Origin: Lachnoclostridium sp. UBA1175
GTDB lineage: Bacteria > Bacillota > Clostridia > Lachnospirales > Lachnospiraceae
Assembly (NCBI GenBank): GCA_002311665.1
Contig: DBYX01000022.1
Span: 1-64,000, forward strand
Length of the DNA: 64,000 bases
Direction: 5' to 3'
Shown here: positions 16,441-25,381 of the stretch, one piece after another
Numbering within the stretch: the first letter of the stretch is position 1
How the letters are laid out: each line of letters begins with the position of its first letter
Notes under the pieces: model-generated
The model's database searches: none
What the model was told of the DNA's origin: nothing
The model's input: only the letters and a program-made list of their open reading frames with translations
Made by a program: the position numbers and the translations under genes

Positions 16441-17628
16441 TTATGACCGCGCGCTCACTCCGCCTTCGCCGCGCAGCTTCTCCACGAAGCGGCGCAGACG
16501 TCCGAGCGCCTCCTTGAGGTTTTCGAGCGAGTACGCGTACGAGATCCGCAGGAATCCCTCGCCGCTGTCACCGAACGCCGTGCCCGGCACGATCGCGACC
16601 TTCTCCTCCTGCAGCAGTTTCGTTGCAAACTCCTCACTGCTCATACCGAACTCCGCGATGCACGGGAATACGTAAAATGCACCGTACGGCTCAAAGCACG
16701 TGAGCCCCATATCGCGCAGCTCGTGCAGCACGAAGCGTCTTCTCTTGTCGTAGGCGTCGCGCATCATCGCAACGTCCTCGTCACCGTTTTTCAGCGCATC
16801 GATAGCCGCGTACTGGCTCGCCGTCGGCGCGCACATGATCGCGAACTGGTGGATCTTCGTCATTTGCTGAATGATCTCCTTCGGGCCGCACGCGTAGCCG
16901 AGTCTCCAGCCCGTCATCGCGTGGCCCTTGGAAAAACCGTTGATCAGGATCGTGCGCTCGCGCATGCCCGGCAGCGAAGCAACGGACACATGCTTCGCAC
17001 CGTACGTGAGCTCACTGTAGATCTCGTCCGAAAGAACGATGATATCTTTCTCAATGCACACCTCAGCGATCGCCTCGAGATCCTCGCGTGTCATGATGGC
17101 GCCGGTCGGATTGTTCGGGAACGGCAATACGAGAAGCTTCGTCTTCTCTGTGATCGCGTCACGCAGCTCCTGCGCGGTGAGGCGGAACTCATTTTTCTCC
17201 TGCAGCGGGATCTTCACCGCCACGCCCTGCGTCAGGATGACGCACGGCTCGTAGGAGACGTAGCAGGGCTCGGGGATGATGACCTCCTCACCCGGGCAGA
17301 CCATCGCGCGGATCGCCAGGTCGATCGCCTCACTGCCGCCGACGGTCACAAGGATCTCTCCCTTCGGCTCGTAGTCAACGTCGTAGTGGCGCGAGACAAA
17401 CGAACCGATCTCGCGGCGCAACTCGATCAAGCCGGCGTTCGAGGTGTAGTGCGTGCGCGCCTTCTCAAGCGAGTAGATTCCCTCCTCGCGGATGTGCCAC
17501 GGCGTCGCAAAATCAGGCTCGCCGACGCCTAAGCTGATCGCGTCCTTCATCTCCGTAACGATATCAAAAAACTTTCGTATACCCGACGGTTTGATACCGA
17601 CAACTGCCGGATTCAGCGGATTTCTCAT
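16441..17628 (-). CDS. Pyridoxal-phosphate aminotransferase, class I/II
   Basis: 395 residues, fold type I. The PLP lysine is in NGFSKGHAMTGWRLGY; other signature parts are PNNPTGA, SDEIYSELTY and the substrate arginine in FLRISYAYS. It resembles the PatA/AspC group that transaminates aspartate or aromatic amino acids. The exact substrate cannot be read from sequence. The ATG overlaps the Lrp regulator stop by 4 bases, a tight pairing seen often in Clostridia and suggesting amino-acid-responsive control. Confidence 0.93.
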   Translation of the reverse strand: MRNPLNPAVVGIKPSGIRKFFDIVTEMKDAISLGVGEPDFATPWHIREEGIYSLEKARTHYTSNAGLIELRREIGSFVSRHYDVDYEPKGEILVTVGGSEAIDLAIRAMVCPGEEVIIPEPCYVSYEPCVILTQGVAVKIPLQEKNEFRLTAQELRDAITEKTKLLVLPFPNNPTGAIMTREDLEAIAEVCIEKDIIVLSDEIYSELTYGAKHVSVASLPGMRERTILINGFSKGHAMTGWRLGYACGPKEIIQQMTKIHQFAIMCAPTASQYAAIDALKNGDEDVAMMRDAYDKRRRFVLHELRDMGLTCFEPYGAFYVFPCIAEFGMSSEEFATKLLQEEKVAIVPGTAFGDSGEGFLRISYAYSLENLKEALGRLRRFVEKLRGEGGVSARS

Positions 17629-18113
17629 GGCGTGATCAACATCCTTTCATCCACGATTTTGTTCACAAGCGGAAGGCCGTGCTCCTTGTATTTCTTCAGC
17701 ACAAAATGCGTCGACGTCGAGAGGACCGAATCCATCGGGGAGAGCTTGCTCGAAACGAACTCCGCCACGCTCTGCAGCGTCTTTCCGTGGATCATCACAC
17801 AGAGGTCGAATCCGCCGGACATCAAAAATACGGCGTCAACCTCGTCGAACTGGTAGATTCTCTCCGCGATCTTGTCGAAGCCCTGGCCTCTCTGCGGCGT
17901 CACTTTGACCTCGATCATCGCCGTCACGAGCTGGCGCTCGGTCTTCTCCCAGTTGATCAGCGTCGGGTATCCGCAGATGATGCGCGCGTCTTCCATCTCC
18001 TTGATGGCCGCGTCCACGGTCCCCTCGCTCTCGCCGAGCATCACGGCGAGCTCCTTCACGGTGAGCTTTGCATTCTGATCCAGGCTCTCCAAAATTCTCA
18101 TGTTCAAATCCAT
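17625..18113 (-). CDS. Lrp/AsnC family transcriptional regulator
   Basis: 162 residues. The N-terminal winged HTH (residues 1-60, ILESLDQNAKLTVKELAVMLGESEGTV) is followed by a RAM/AsnC ligand-binding domain (LVTAMIEVKVTPQRGQGFDKIAERI and FDLCVMIHG). It would bind DNA in response to an amino acid and probably controls the aminotransferase it overlaps. First gene of the long leftward operon; a weak AAGACA ... TATAAA pair lies upstream. Confidence 0.93.
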   Translation of the reverse strand: MDLNMRILESLDQNAKLTVKELAVMLGESEGTVDAAIKEMEDARIICGYPTLINWEKTERQLVTAMIEVKVTPQRGQGFDKIAERIYQFDEVDAVFLMSGGFDLCVMIHGKTLQSVAEFVSSKLSPMDSVLSTSTHFVLKKYKEHGLPLVNKIVDERMLITP

Positions 18114-18177
18114 GGTACTGTCCTCCCATTATCTATTTATATTTCGGAAAATTCTTTACTGTCTTATTACAGGACTC

Positions 18178-19206
18178 TCAGGCCCCTCCGCGGTACGGCT
18201 CCAGATACCGTGTCTCGCCGCGGTTACGAAGAACCCTCGCCGCCTCTCTCGTAAGCTGTCCGATGACGGCCGTCTCCGTCTGCGGTGCCGCCGTCATAAG
18301 CGCCTCCGCAAGTCGCTCCGGCTCCGCAGTCACGAAGAGCACGCACCCTCCGGCAGGGATCTGATAGGGATCGCGGTCCGTGACCTCGCATGCCTCGATC
18401 GTGATCTGTGCGATCGGGATCTCGGGAAGTTCGATCTCCATGCCGACCCGCAGCTTCTCCCCGAGCTTCCACAGCGCTCCGTACACGCCGCCGTCCCCGC
18501 CGGACACCGCCGCCTTCGCGCCGTTCGCAAGGCCCGTCAGGATAAGCTCCGCCGTCGCCGCCTCACCCGGAAGCTCCTCTTCTCTCTGCAGAAAATGCTT
18601 CGGGTATCTCGCCTCCATCGTCGCCCGGTTCTCCTCGAGCAACAGGAGTGTCCCTTCGAGTCCGGTGACGCCGGCCATCACGACCGACCATGCCGGTTCC
18701 GCATCCGGGGCCACCTCGACTTCTGCTGCGGCGGTTTTCGCTGTCGCTTCGGAATTCACTGCTTCGGCTCTGTCTGCCTTCACAAGCATCTCTGCCGGCA
18801 CACCGACTGCACTGACATGGGCTAGCACCTCCGCGCGGTTCTCACGGACGATCGAGACGTCCTCAAATGCCGCTACCTCGTACGCCGGCCGAAGATAGCC
18901 TCGTACCTCGGCCTCCGGCATCTCCTCCGGAACGCTCAGAAGAAGCGTCATCGCCGTCGCCCTGCGCCCGTTCGACGCAAGTGCGGCTCGCGCCCGCTCC
19001 GCCGCCATCGCGGCGATCCGAGGATCCGTGCCGCTCATCGTCCCGGCCGCTGTCGCAAGCTTCGCATCCGCTGCCGCGGCCAGTGCGATTCTCTCGGACA
19101 CCGTCGTGTTCTCGCCGAATCCCGCCGGTTGCTTTCGCAGGAATCGCTCCCGACCGAGCCGCGTCGTAAGGCGCTCATTTTCCGCTGTTCCGACCGGACC
19201 GATCAT
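18178..19206 (-). CDS. AIR-synthase-like protein (HypE/PurM/SelD superfamily, divergent)
   Basis: 342 residues, alanine- and glutamate-rich. The C-terminal ~130 residues match the AIRS C-terminal pattern found in clostridial 'AIR synthase related' proteins: GGDGGVYGALWKLGEKLRVGMEIELPEIPI, TIEACEVTDRDPYQIPAGG. The N-terminal half should hold the ATP-binding AIRS domain but is low in recognisable motifs. Superfamily members use ATP to make or mature small molecules and cofactors; no hydrogenase genes are nearby, so the role is open. AAAGGAGG lies 9 bases before the ATG, and it has its own promoter divergent from the sigma-factor operon. Confidence 0.7.
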   Translation of the reverse strand: MIGPVGTAENERLTTRLGRERFLRKQPAGFGENTTVSERIALAAAADAKLATAAGTMSGTDPRIAAMAAERARAALASNGRRATAMTLLLSVPEEMPEAEVRGYLRPAYEVAAFEDVSIVRENRAEVLAHVSAVGVPAEMLVKADRAEAVNSEATAKTAAAEVEVAPDAEPAWSVVMAGVTGLEGTLLLLEENRATMEARYPKHFLQREEELPGEAATAELILTGLANGAKAAVSGGDGGVYGALWKLGEKLRVGMEIELPEIPIAQITIEACEVTDRDPYQIPAGGCVLFVTAEPERLAEALMTAAPQTETAVIGQLTREAARVLRNRGETRYLEPYRGGA

Positions 19207-19281
19207 CCGCGACTTCCTCCTTTGCTTCTCCCTCGCCGGGGCTTCTGCTTCCCGCAGGGTACACTATCCCATAATTGCTTT

Positions 19282-19310
19282 ATTATACCATATTACCCGC
19301 GTAATTGCAA
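19282..19310 (-). promoter_or_regulatory. Promoter of the AIR-synthase-like gene
   Basis: On the minus strand TTGCAA (19305-19310), 17 bases, TATAAT (19282-19287), about 75 bases before the start codon. Confidence 0.7.
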
Positions 19311-19320
19311 AGAGGATAGG

Positions 19321-19349
19321 TTGAAATCCAACCGCACCTCATGTATGAT
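19321..19349 (+). promoter_or_regulatory. Promoter of the ECF sigma/anti-sigma operon
   Basis: TTGAAA (19321-19326), 17 bases, TATGAT (19344-19349). The -35 is only 10 bases from the divergent -35, so a bound factor could affect both. It looks like a sigma-A site rather than a self-recognised ECF promoter. Confidence 0.7.
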
Positions 19350-19422
19350 AAGTTATTGTGAGTGAATTCAGACCTTTCTCCGTATAGTAGAGCAAAGGAA
19401 CTTTTCAGAAAGGAGTGATCGG

Positions 19423-19992
19423 ATGGAAGAAAGCAAACTTCTGGTACTGCTGACAACAGAACCCGAACTCGGTGTGGAGCAGCTGATCCATACCTACGGC
19501 GCCGCCGTGCACACGATCTGTCACTCCATGCTCGCGGGCAACCCGCCCGAGGAGATCGAGGAGGCCGTCTCCGATGTGTTTGTCAACATCTGGCAGCATC
19601 GGGACAAAATCCGCACCGACGGCACATGTTCACTGAAAAGTTACCTTTACGCAGTCGCACGCAATGTCTGCAGAGACCGCCTGCGAGCTGCAAAAACAAC
19701 CCCCCTCTCCTTAGACCGGGCTCTGGAGGACGGCATGGAGCCTGCATCGCCGGAACTCGTCGACGACAGCGTCGTCAGCGAATGGCTGCAGGGCGAAGTG
19801 CTTGCTTCTCTGGAGGAGCTCGGTGAACCGGAGCGGAGCATCATAATTGAACGCTACTATCTCGGACGCAGTGTCAAGGACATCGCGGAGAGAATTCATT
19901 TTCCGACGAAGAAAGTGGAAAATGCTCTGTACCGCGGGAAGCTTAAACTGCGCACCGTATTGCAGAAGAAAGGAGTAACTCCCTATGGATAA
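19423..19992 (+). CDS. ECF-type RNA polymerase sigma factor
   Basis: 189 residues. Sigma region 2 (EEIEEAVSDVFVNIWQHRDKI, SLKSYLYAVARNVCRDRLRA) and region 4 (LGEPERSIIIERYYLGRSVKDIAERIHF, KVENALYRGKLKL) are clear with no region 1 or 3, typical of ECF factors. AGAAAGGAG lies 7 bases before the ATG. It overlaps the next gene by 8 bases, so sigma and regulator are co-translated. Confidence 0.93.
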   Translation: MEESKLLVLLTTEPELGVEQLIHTYGAAVHTICHSMLAGNPPEEIEEAVSDVFVNIWQHRDKIRTDGTCSLKSYLYAVARNVCRDRLRAAKTTPLSLDRALEDGMEPASPELVDDSVVSEWLQGEVLASLEELGEPERSIIIERYYLGRSVKDIAERIHFPTKKVENALYRGKLKLRTVLQKKGVTPYG

Positions 19993-21022
19993 GAATACTG
20001 TATTTCAAAACCGGCTGGCGGATTCCGACTGCGAACGGCTCGACACCGTGCTCTCGGACCTGTCCGCGGACGGATTTGACGCCGAGTCTGTCACCGACAG
20101 AACGCTTGCACGCCTCGACCTGTACAAGCAGCCCGCACCTGTCAGGAGCGGTCTGAAACTCAGGAGCCGTCTCCGCCTAGTGCTGATCGCGGCCTGCGTC
20201 GCCGTCCTCCTTCTGGCTACCTTCGTTGCCGCCGAAATGTTACGCAACCGCGGCTCCGTCGATCTGGTCAGATTGGATCATGCTCCGAAGGAAGTAAAGG
20301 ATGCGATGATCGCCCTCGGCTACAGCGGCGTGATCAACGGTCACACCTTCACCCTTGTAGACATGATCGCCGACCGGCAGACAATGATCTTCGAGTTGAG
20401 CACCGATTACACGGTCGATGCTCCGGACGGCTGGCTCCATAATGAATATGAGCTCCCCTACCAGATCAATGCCTACCATTGCAACTTGATCCTCCCGGAT
20501 GGCGAATACAGCGGATGGACGAACAGCGCTGCACCGTTTGCACGGGACGGCAAGCTGTGGTACATTCTGACGTTCCATGCCACCGACCTGGACGGCATCG
20601 ACATCAGTCACCTTCCGGTTCGTTTCCGGATCGAGGATCTCACGTTTGACTGGGTGAACAACTACGAACCGAAGGACCGGATCCTCCGCGTCAACCTGGA
20701 CCTTGGGCAGTTCGTCCTGGAAGAGATCAATCTCACCGTATACCGGATGACCCTCCACACCCACGGAGCTGCGTCCGACTACAAATGTGTGCTGGATTCG
20801 ATCACGCTGAAGGACGGCACCACGCTGTACTACACGCGCCCGAACTCGAACCCTCAGGATGTTTCTTCGTCCGGCTATGACGACCAGGGCGGCAAGATCG
20901 AGGACACCTACTACAATCTGCTGGAAGGCTTCTCGATTGTTCGCGGCGGCGATCCGGAATTCATAGCCATAGAGGATATCGCCTCCATCACCGTCAACGG
21001 AGTGGAGATCCCTCTGGAGTAA
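19985..21022 (+). CDS. Putative membrane-bound anti-sigma factor
   Basis: 345 residues. A cytoplasmic N-terminus (~60 residues) would hold the sigma factor. One membrane segment follows (about 62-82, LRLVLIAACVAVLLLATFVAAEM), then a ~260-residue extracytoplasmic part without a recognised domain but strand-rich, as in the large clostridial anti-sigma proteins (DUF4179-like group; not firmly matched). Assigned from position, topology and the 8-base overlap with the sigma gene. No zinc anti-sigma HxxxCxxC motif is seen. Confidence 0.75.
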   Translation: MDKNTVFQNRLADSDCERLDTVLSDLSADGFDAESVTDRTLARLDLYKQPAPVRSGLKLRSRLRLVLIAACVAVLLLATFVAAEMLRNRGSVDLVRLDHAPKEVKDAMIALGYSGVINGHTFTLVDMIADRQTMIFELSTDYTVDAPDGWLHNEYELPYQINAYHCNLILPDGEYSGWTNSAAPFARDGKLWYILTFHATDLDGIDISHLPVRFRIEDLTFDWVNNYEPKDRILRVNLDLGQFVLEEINLTVYRMTLHTHGAASDYKCVLDSITLKDGTTLYYTRPNSNPQDVSSSGYDDQGGKIEDTYYNLLEGFSIVRGGDPEFIAIEDIASITVNGVEIPLE

Positions 21023-21057
21023 ATTAACCTCGGGAGAAACTACATATATCTGAGAAT

Positions 21058-21098
21058 GCCCGCTGCAGCCAAATGGTCGCAGCGGGCGTTTTCGTTTT
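21058..21098. terminator. Strong terminator between convergent operons
   Basis: A 9-bp perfect stem GCCCGCTGC/GCAGCGGGC is followed by GTTTTCGTTTT on the plus strand. It ends the sigma/anti-sigma operon and could also stop the ABC operon converging from the right. Confidence 0.88.
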
Positions 21099-21170
21099 AT
21101 CTATGCAACTGAAGCGAGGTCTTTTGTTGCCTGCCGGTTCTCCGACAGCTTCCGTTCCTATCAGACTCGA

Positions 21171-22439
21171 TCACCGGTTTCTCTCCGCCACCGACAACAA
21201 CGCGGAGATGCCGAGCAGCACCGCCGTCGCCGCGGCGAGCGCCCCGAACTTGAGCCCCTCGAATATGCGCAGGTAGTACTGCGGCGCGAGAAGCGCCCTT
21301 ACATAGCGGATCACCGGCATCGTCTGGGCGATGTCGATCAGGATCGGGCAGCAGAGGTAGCTGATCAGCACGAGGATCGGGATCATCGCGCAGACCGCGT
21401 GCACCGAAGGGATCAGGAATCGGAGAATGTTGCACATTCCCGTCACGAGCAGGACGTACACGGCCATCGACAGAAGCTCCCGCCCGGTCGCCGTCCACAG
21501 CCCGCTGATCGCGAGGCACACAAGGCCCACGATGCCTGCCATCACCGTCGGCAACAGGATGGACGCGAACGAGATGAGGGGTCTGCGCTCCCGCGCCATC
21601 ACGCGGAACCGCCCCTCGGCGTCGTCCTGGTACCAGAACACGAGCCCCGCGAGCCCCGTCAGCAGAACGAAGATCGCGATGGTGCCGCGGATCGGTTTCT
21701 TGAGCACGCTGATCGCGTCGTGTTTCTTCTCCTCGATGATGAACTCGCCTTCATGCTCCGCCGTCGTGACATACTCGACGAGCGTGTTGTTGGCCATTCC
21801 CTCGCCGAATTTCTCCGTCAAAAGCCTGTTGATCGACGTTGCATCCGCCTCCGTCACAACGCCGCTTCTCTTGAGGAGATACTCGCGCATCAGGTCTTTG
21901 CCGAGGATGCGGAGAAGCTTGCTGTAGGCAATCTCATTGACGAACTCGCCGTACACGGTCTGGTCGGACACGACCGCCGTGATCATCCCCTGCCAGTCCT
22001 CGGTCAACAGCTGCGCCGCAAGATTGGCCGCGAACACGTATCCGCACTCCGCGCGCCCCGCCGCGACATCGCTGTAGAGGTCTTCCTCCTCGGCGCATTC
22101 GTAAAATACAAACAGCTCGGGGACGTGTTCCGAAAGCTCCCGAAGATACGCCTCCGAGAACTCGTCCTTCGCCTCAAAATAGACAGCCACGTGAAGCTTG
22201 CCGTCGTCCGCCGTGATCAGCGCGCGGTACAGAAGCAGGACCGCGGGCAGCATCAGGAAGATCAGCACGAAGGACGGCTTCTTGAGGAACCGCTTGGCCG
22301 TCAGCCACAGCCACACGAAGAAGCGCCGGATCGTGCCCTTCGCCTTGTCGCCGCGCGTGAGCGGACTCACCGCAAGAACCTCGGGCGTCGCAAAATGATC
22401 CCGCGTGGATGTCATCGGTTGTTGATTCATCTCCGTCAC
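21171..22439 (-). CDS. ABC-2 type transporter permease (second of two)
   Basis: 422 residues from a GTG at 22439 that overlaps the preceding stop by 4 bases (GTGA) and has GGAGGG 7 bases upstream; the longer frame is inside the neighbouring gene. One membrane segment near the N-terminus precedes a ~200-residue extracytoplasmic region, then about five membrane segments in the C-terminal half, the layout of YhgE/ABC-2 exporters. It should form the membrane channel with its sister permease and the ATPase encoded upstream. Substrate unknown. Confidence 0.85.
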   Translation of the reverse strand: MTEMNQQPMTSTRDHFATPEVLAVSPLTRGDKAKGTIRRFFVWLWLTAKRFLKKPSFVLIFLMLPAVLLLYRALITADDGKLHVAVYFEAKDEFSEAYLRELSEHVPELFVFYECAEEEDLYSDVAAGRAECGYVFAANLAAQLLTEDWQGMITAVVSDQTVYGEFVNEIAYSKLLRILGKDLMREYLLKRSGVVTEADATSINRLLTEKFGEGMANNTLVEYVTTAEHEGEFIIEEKKHDAISVLKKPIRGTIAIFVLLTGLAGLVFWYQDDAEGRFRVMARERRPLISFASILLPTVMAGIVGLVCLAISGLWTATGRELLSMAVYVLLVTGMCNILRFLIPSVHAVCAMIPILVLISYLCCPILIDIAQTMPVIRYVRALLAPQYYLRIFEGLKFGALAAATAVLLGISALLSVAERNR

Positions 22440-23689
22440 CGCTGCTCCCTCCATCGATTCCAGGACATCAGTCCCACCGTCGCAAGCCACGCGACAAGCG
22501 CCTCAAGCAACAGGATTCCCGTTCTCGCCCACTCCGCTCTCTGCCGCAGTCCGCCGACGGACACGCGGAGCATCGTATAAGTCGGAAGATACCGGCCAAT
22601 GCTTCTCACCGCCTTCGGCAGGTACGCCGACGGCACGATACAACCCGACGCGTAACCCATCAGCGCCGTGAGAAGGAACAGGAGCATGATGCCGCCGATC
22701 TGGTTGGCCGCAAACATGTACACGAGCAGCACCAGAGCCGCCGCAAGCACGAGGATCGGAAGCCCCGCGCAATACCAGTTCCGAAGTTCCGCGAACTTCG
22801 TGATCGCAAAATATTTCTCCATCGTGACGGGCTTTCCGAGCCACATCAGATACAAAAGGACAAACACGGTCGTATAGAACATGAAGAACAGCAAAAGCAC
22901 CGCGATATAGCGCGCCAGCGCGAGCAGCGGGGACTTGATCCCGTGCATCGCCAGCTGGTCCTCAAGGGAGCGCGCGTCGCCCTTCAGGAGCGTTCCGCAC
23001 GCGACACCGCCGAGCATCAGGAGCATCACGATGCCGGCGCAGAAATAGTACTGGAACAGCGTCTGCCCGTCCGTGTCGGACGCGTCCGCCTTCACAAAGG
23101 TGTCCTCGCGGTTGATGACGCGGGCCGCCAGATACATCTCCATATCGTTCTGCAGCGCCTCGCGCGCCTTCTGCTCGACACCGTACTCGCCCGCAATCTC
23201 CACGGCGCCCACGACGTACGAGGACGACACGGCGATCAGGTTCGTGCCCACCTCGATCAGGCCCTCCATCAGACCCTGGTCGAGACTGTTCATCGAGGAA
23301 GGCTCGTAAAATTTGGCCGGGCCGGATTCCCCGTCGCCGAACACGCTCGCGACATAGTCCTTCGGGAACACCATCGCACCGTCATAGGTGCCGTCCTTCA
23401 GGCCCTGCATCGCCTCCTCCTCGGTCACCTCGGAAAACCGGAATACCGACGAGGCGCTCGCCGCCGACTGGAGCACGTCCATACCGTAGTTTTTCAGATA
23501 CGTGTCGTGCATCACGAGCGCGATCTCCACACGGTCTTCCTTCTCCTCCTTGGTCAGCGCGGCATTGCCGGCAAGCGCGACCACAGCAAACAAGGTCACC
23601 AGCAGAGCGGTGCCCAGATAGTATTGCGGAAGAATTTTCAGCGCCCGTTTTCCCTCGAGGCCGAGGAACTTACGAAACAATTTCCACAT
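22436..23689 (-). CDS. ABC-2 type transporter permease (first of two)
   Basis: 417 residues. The N-terminal membrane segment (ILPQYYLGTALLVTLFAVVALAG) is followed by a ~180-residue outer region and five to six C-terminal segments. It is similar in plan to the downstream permease, as expected for a heterodimeric exporter. The stop codon overlaps the GTG of the next gene, and the gene lies 33 bases after the membrane-anchored protein. Confidence 0.87.
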   Translation of the reverse strand: MWKLFRKFLGLEGKRALKILPQYYLGTALLVTLFAVVALAGNAALTKEEKEDRVEIALVMHDTYLKNYGMDVLQSAASASSVFRFSEVTEEEAMQGLKDGTYDGAMVFPKDYVASVFGDGESGPAKFYEPSSMNSLDQGLMEGLIEVGTNLIAVSSSYVVGAVEIAGEYGVEQKAREALQNDMEMYLAARVINREDTFVKADASDTDGQTLFQYYFCAGIVMLLMLGGVACGTLLKGDARSLEDQLAMHGIKSPLLALARYIAVLLLFFMFYTTVFVLLYLMWLGKPVTMEKYFAITKFAELRNWYCAGLPILVLAAALVLLVYMFAANQIGGIMLLFLLTALMGYASGCIVPSAYLPKAVRSIGRYLPTYTMLRVSVGGLRQRAEWARTGILLLEALVAWLATVGLMSWNRWREQR

Positions 23690-23722
23690 ATGCTGCTCCT
23701 GTGATCGTCGCGATCGGGTATC

Positions 23723-25360
23723 CTAACGGAAGAACTGCTTCATGTACCAGTTGACCTGGTCGATGGCCTCCTGCTTGATCTCCTTCGCCTTCTCCTCCGG
23801 CATCGTCAGGAGGTTGATCTTCTCACCCTCCGGATTCAGCACGCCGTCGCGCGACGGAGATACGGCAAACTGGCCGTACAGTGTCAGGAAATTGCCTGAT
23901 CCGCGGTCGCGGTATGTCAACTCGCGGATCTTCATGCTCCAGCTGTTTTTGTATGTGCAATCCGCCGACAGTTCGAGCGTAGCCACGCTCACGCCGCGGC
24001 GGGTGATATTGGTCGTTACCTCAAGGATCCCTGCGGAAATGTTGTAGGTCGCGGTGCCGGTCAGACCGACGGTGTCGCGGCCGGGAATCATCAGCGAGAT
24101 GTCAAACTGCGACGAGACGCGCGAACGGTCGGCCTTGGTCGTCTTCTTCGCGCTCAGCTCGTACAGCTGCCCGTCGACGTCGCCGTTGATCGTCAGGAAC
24201 AGCTTGTCCTGCGGATCCTCGCTGCCCATGCAGCGCAGCTTCGCCGTAAAATGAGCCGTCTTCCCGTTCACAAATCCGTTGACATCAGCCGTGATCTGCG
24301 CCAGCTCGCCGCCCTTCGTCACGTATGCGAGCACTTTGACTCCGTTGCCGCCGTCCGGCTGCGGATCGAGTTTCCACGCGTTGTGGAAGGCCTCCGCGGC
24401 AGCGCTTCCGTCGCTTCCCTCCCCGCCGGCAACCTTGCCGATCGCCGCGGCGAGACGGTCCGCGACATCGTAAAATGTCTGCTCGTCAACCTGTATCTGA
24501 AACACATAACAGGGGATCTTCTCCGAGCCGACAACGATCCGCTCCGTGAGTTCCTTCCCCTTGTCGTCCTTCAACTGCTCATAGCTGATCGCATCCACGA
24601 TGCGGTCGAGCTGCGACTCCCCTCCGGGGTACGACGCTACGATCGTATCGCGGGCACTCTTTAAGATCGCGATCGCCCTCGAGCCGTAGTCGACCCCGAG
24701 CCCGATGACTTTCTGCGCTGCCTCGCGGTCCGCCTCCTCGAGAAGCGTCCACGCGGCCGCCTGCTTCCACTGCCCGGACACATCGGCGACCGGAACGGAG
24801 AGCACTTCCTTGATGAGCTTCGGTGAAGCGATCAGCAGCTCGCCCTTCTCGTAGCGCGCCTGGATCACGGACAGGCTGAGCGCACTGACCGCAAACCTTA
24901 CGTCAACGGACGATGCCTTGCCGTCGTAAACCGTGAGAAATGTCAGTCCCATCCCGCGGTAGTCGGAGAGTTTGGTCGTATTTTCCGCACTGCCGATCCC
25001 GAGATCCGCAAGCGTCATATTCGTGTTCTGGAGCTGCAGCGACAGCCCGACCTCCGTCGGCATATCCCGAAGATACCCCGCGAGTTCCTCCACACGCATC
25101 ACCTTCATCATCGGTTCCCGGTACCCGACCGACTCCTCGAGCGCGTCCCTGAGCGCGTCACGACACAGCTCCTGCGGCGTCCTGCGGTTCGCCGAGCGGT
25201 AGATCAGCACGCAGATCCCGATAACGCAAATAAGCCCCACCGGGATGAGCCATACCCACCACTGCAGGGCTTTCTTTTTCATCGGTTTTTCCTCTGTCGT
25301 CCAGACCACGTTGCCGTCACTGTCGAAAGGCGGCCGAACGAGTTTCCGATCCTGTTCCAT
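23723..25360 (-). CDS. Membrane-anchored extracytoplasmic protein of the ABC export operon
   Basis: 545 residues of no recognised family. A short cytoplasmic tail (~26 residues) precedes a single membrane helix (LQWWVWLIPVGLICVIGICVLIY). About 490 residues outside follow, strand-rich with repeated short beta segments (KTAHFTAKLRC, LFLTINGDVDGQLYELSAKK) as in substrate-handling or adaptor domains. GGAG lies 9 bases before the ATG. It sits between the ATPase and the permeases, so it probably works with the exporter, for example as a periplasmic-type adaptor or as its regulator. Confidence 0.75.
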   Translation of the reverse strand: MEQDRKLVRPPFDSDGNVVWTTEEKPMKKKALQWWVWLIPVGLICVIGICVLIYRSANRRTPQELCRDALRDALEESVGYREPMMKVMRVEELAGYLRDMPTEVGLSLQLQNTNMTLADLGIGSAENTTKLSDYRGMGLTFLTVYDGKASSVDVRFAVSALSLSVIQARYEKGELLIASPKLIKEVLSVPVADVSGQWKQAAAWTLLEEADREAAQKVIGLGVDYGSRAIAILKSARDTIVASYPGGESQLDRIVDAISYEQLKDDKGKELTERIVVGSEKIPCYVFQIQVDEQTFYDVADRLAAAIGKVAGGEGSDGSAAAEAFHNAWKLDPQPDGGNGVKVLAYVTKGGELAQITADVNGFVNGKTAHFTAKLRCMGSEDPQDKLFLTINGDVDGQLYELSAKKTTKADRSRVSSQFDISLMIPGRDTVGLTGTATYNISAGILEVTTNITRRGVSVATLELSADCTYKNSWSMKIRELTYRDRGSGNFLTLYGQFAVSPSRDGVLNPEGEKINLLTMPEEKAKEIKQEAIDQVNWYMKQFFR

Positions 25361-25381
25361 ATCAGCAGTCTCCGTATCGCC

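Noticed and set aside
19423..21022. Autoregulated ECF promoter upstream of the sigma gene
   Set aside because: The visible elements are TTGAAA and TATGAT at 17 bases, a sigma-A type; no AAC-type -35 of ECF promoters was seen.
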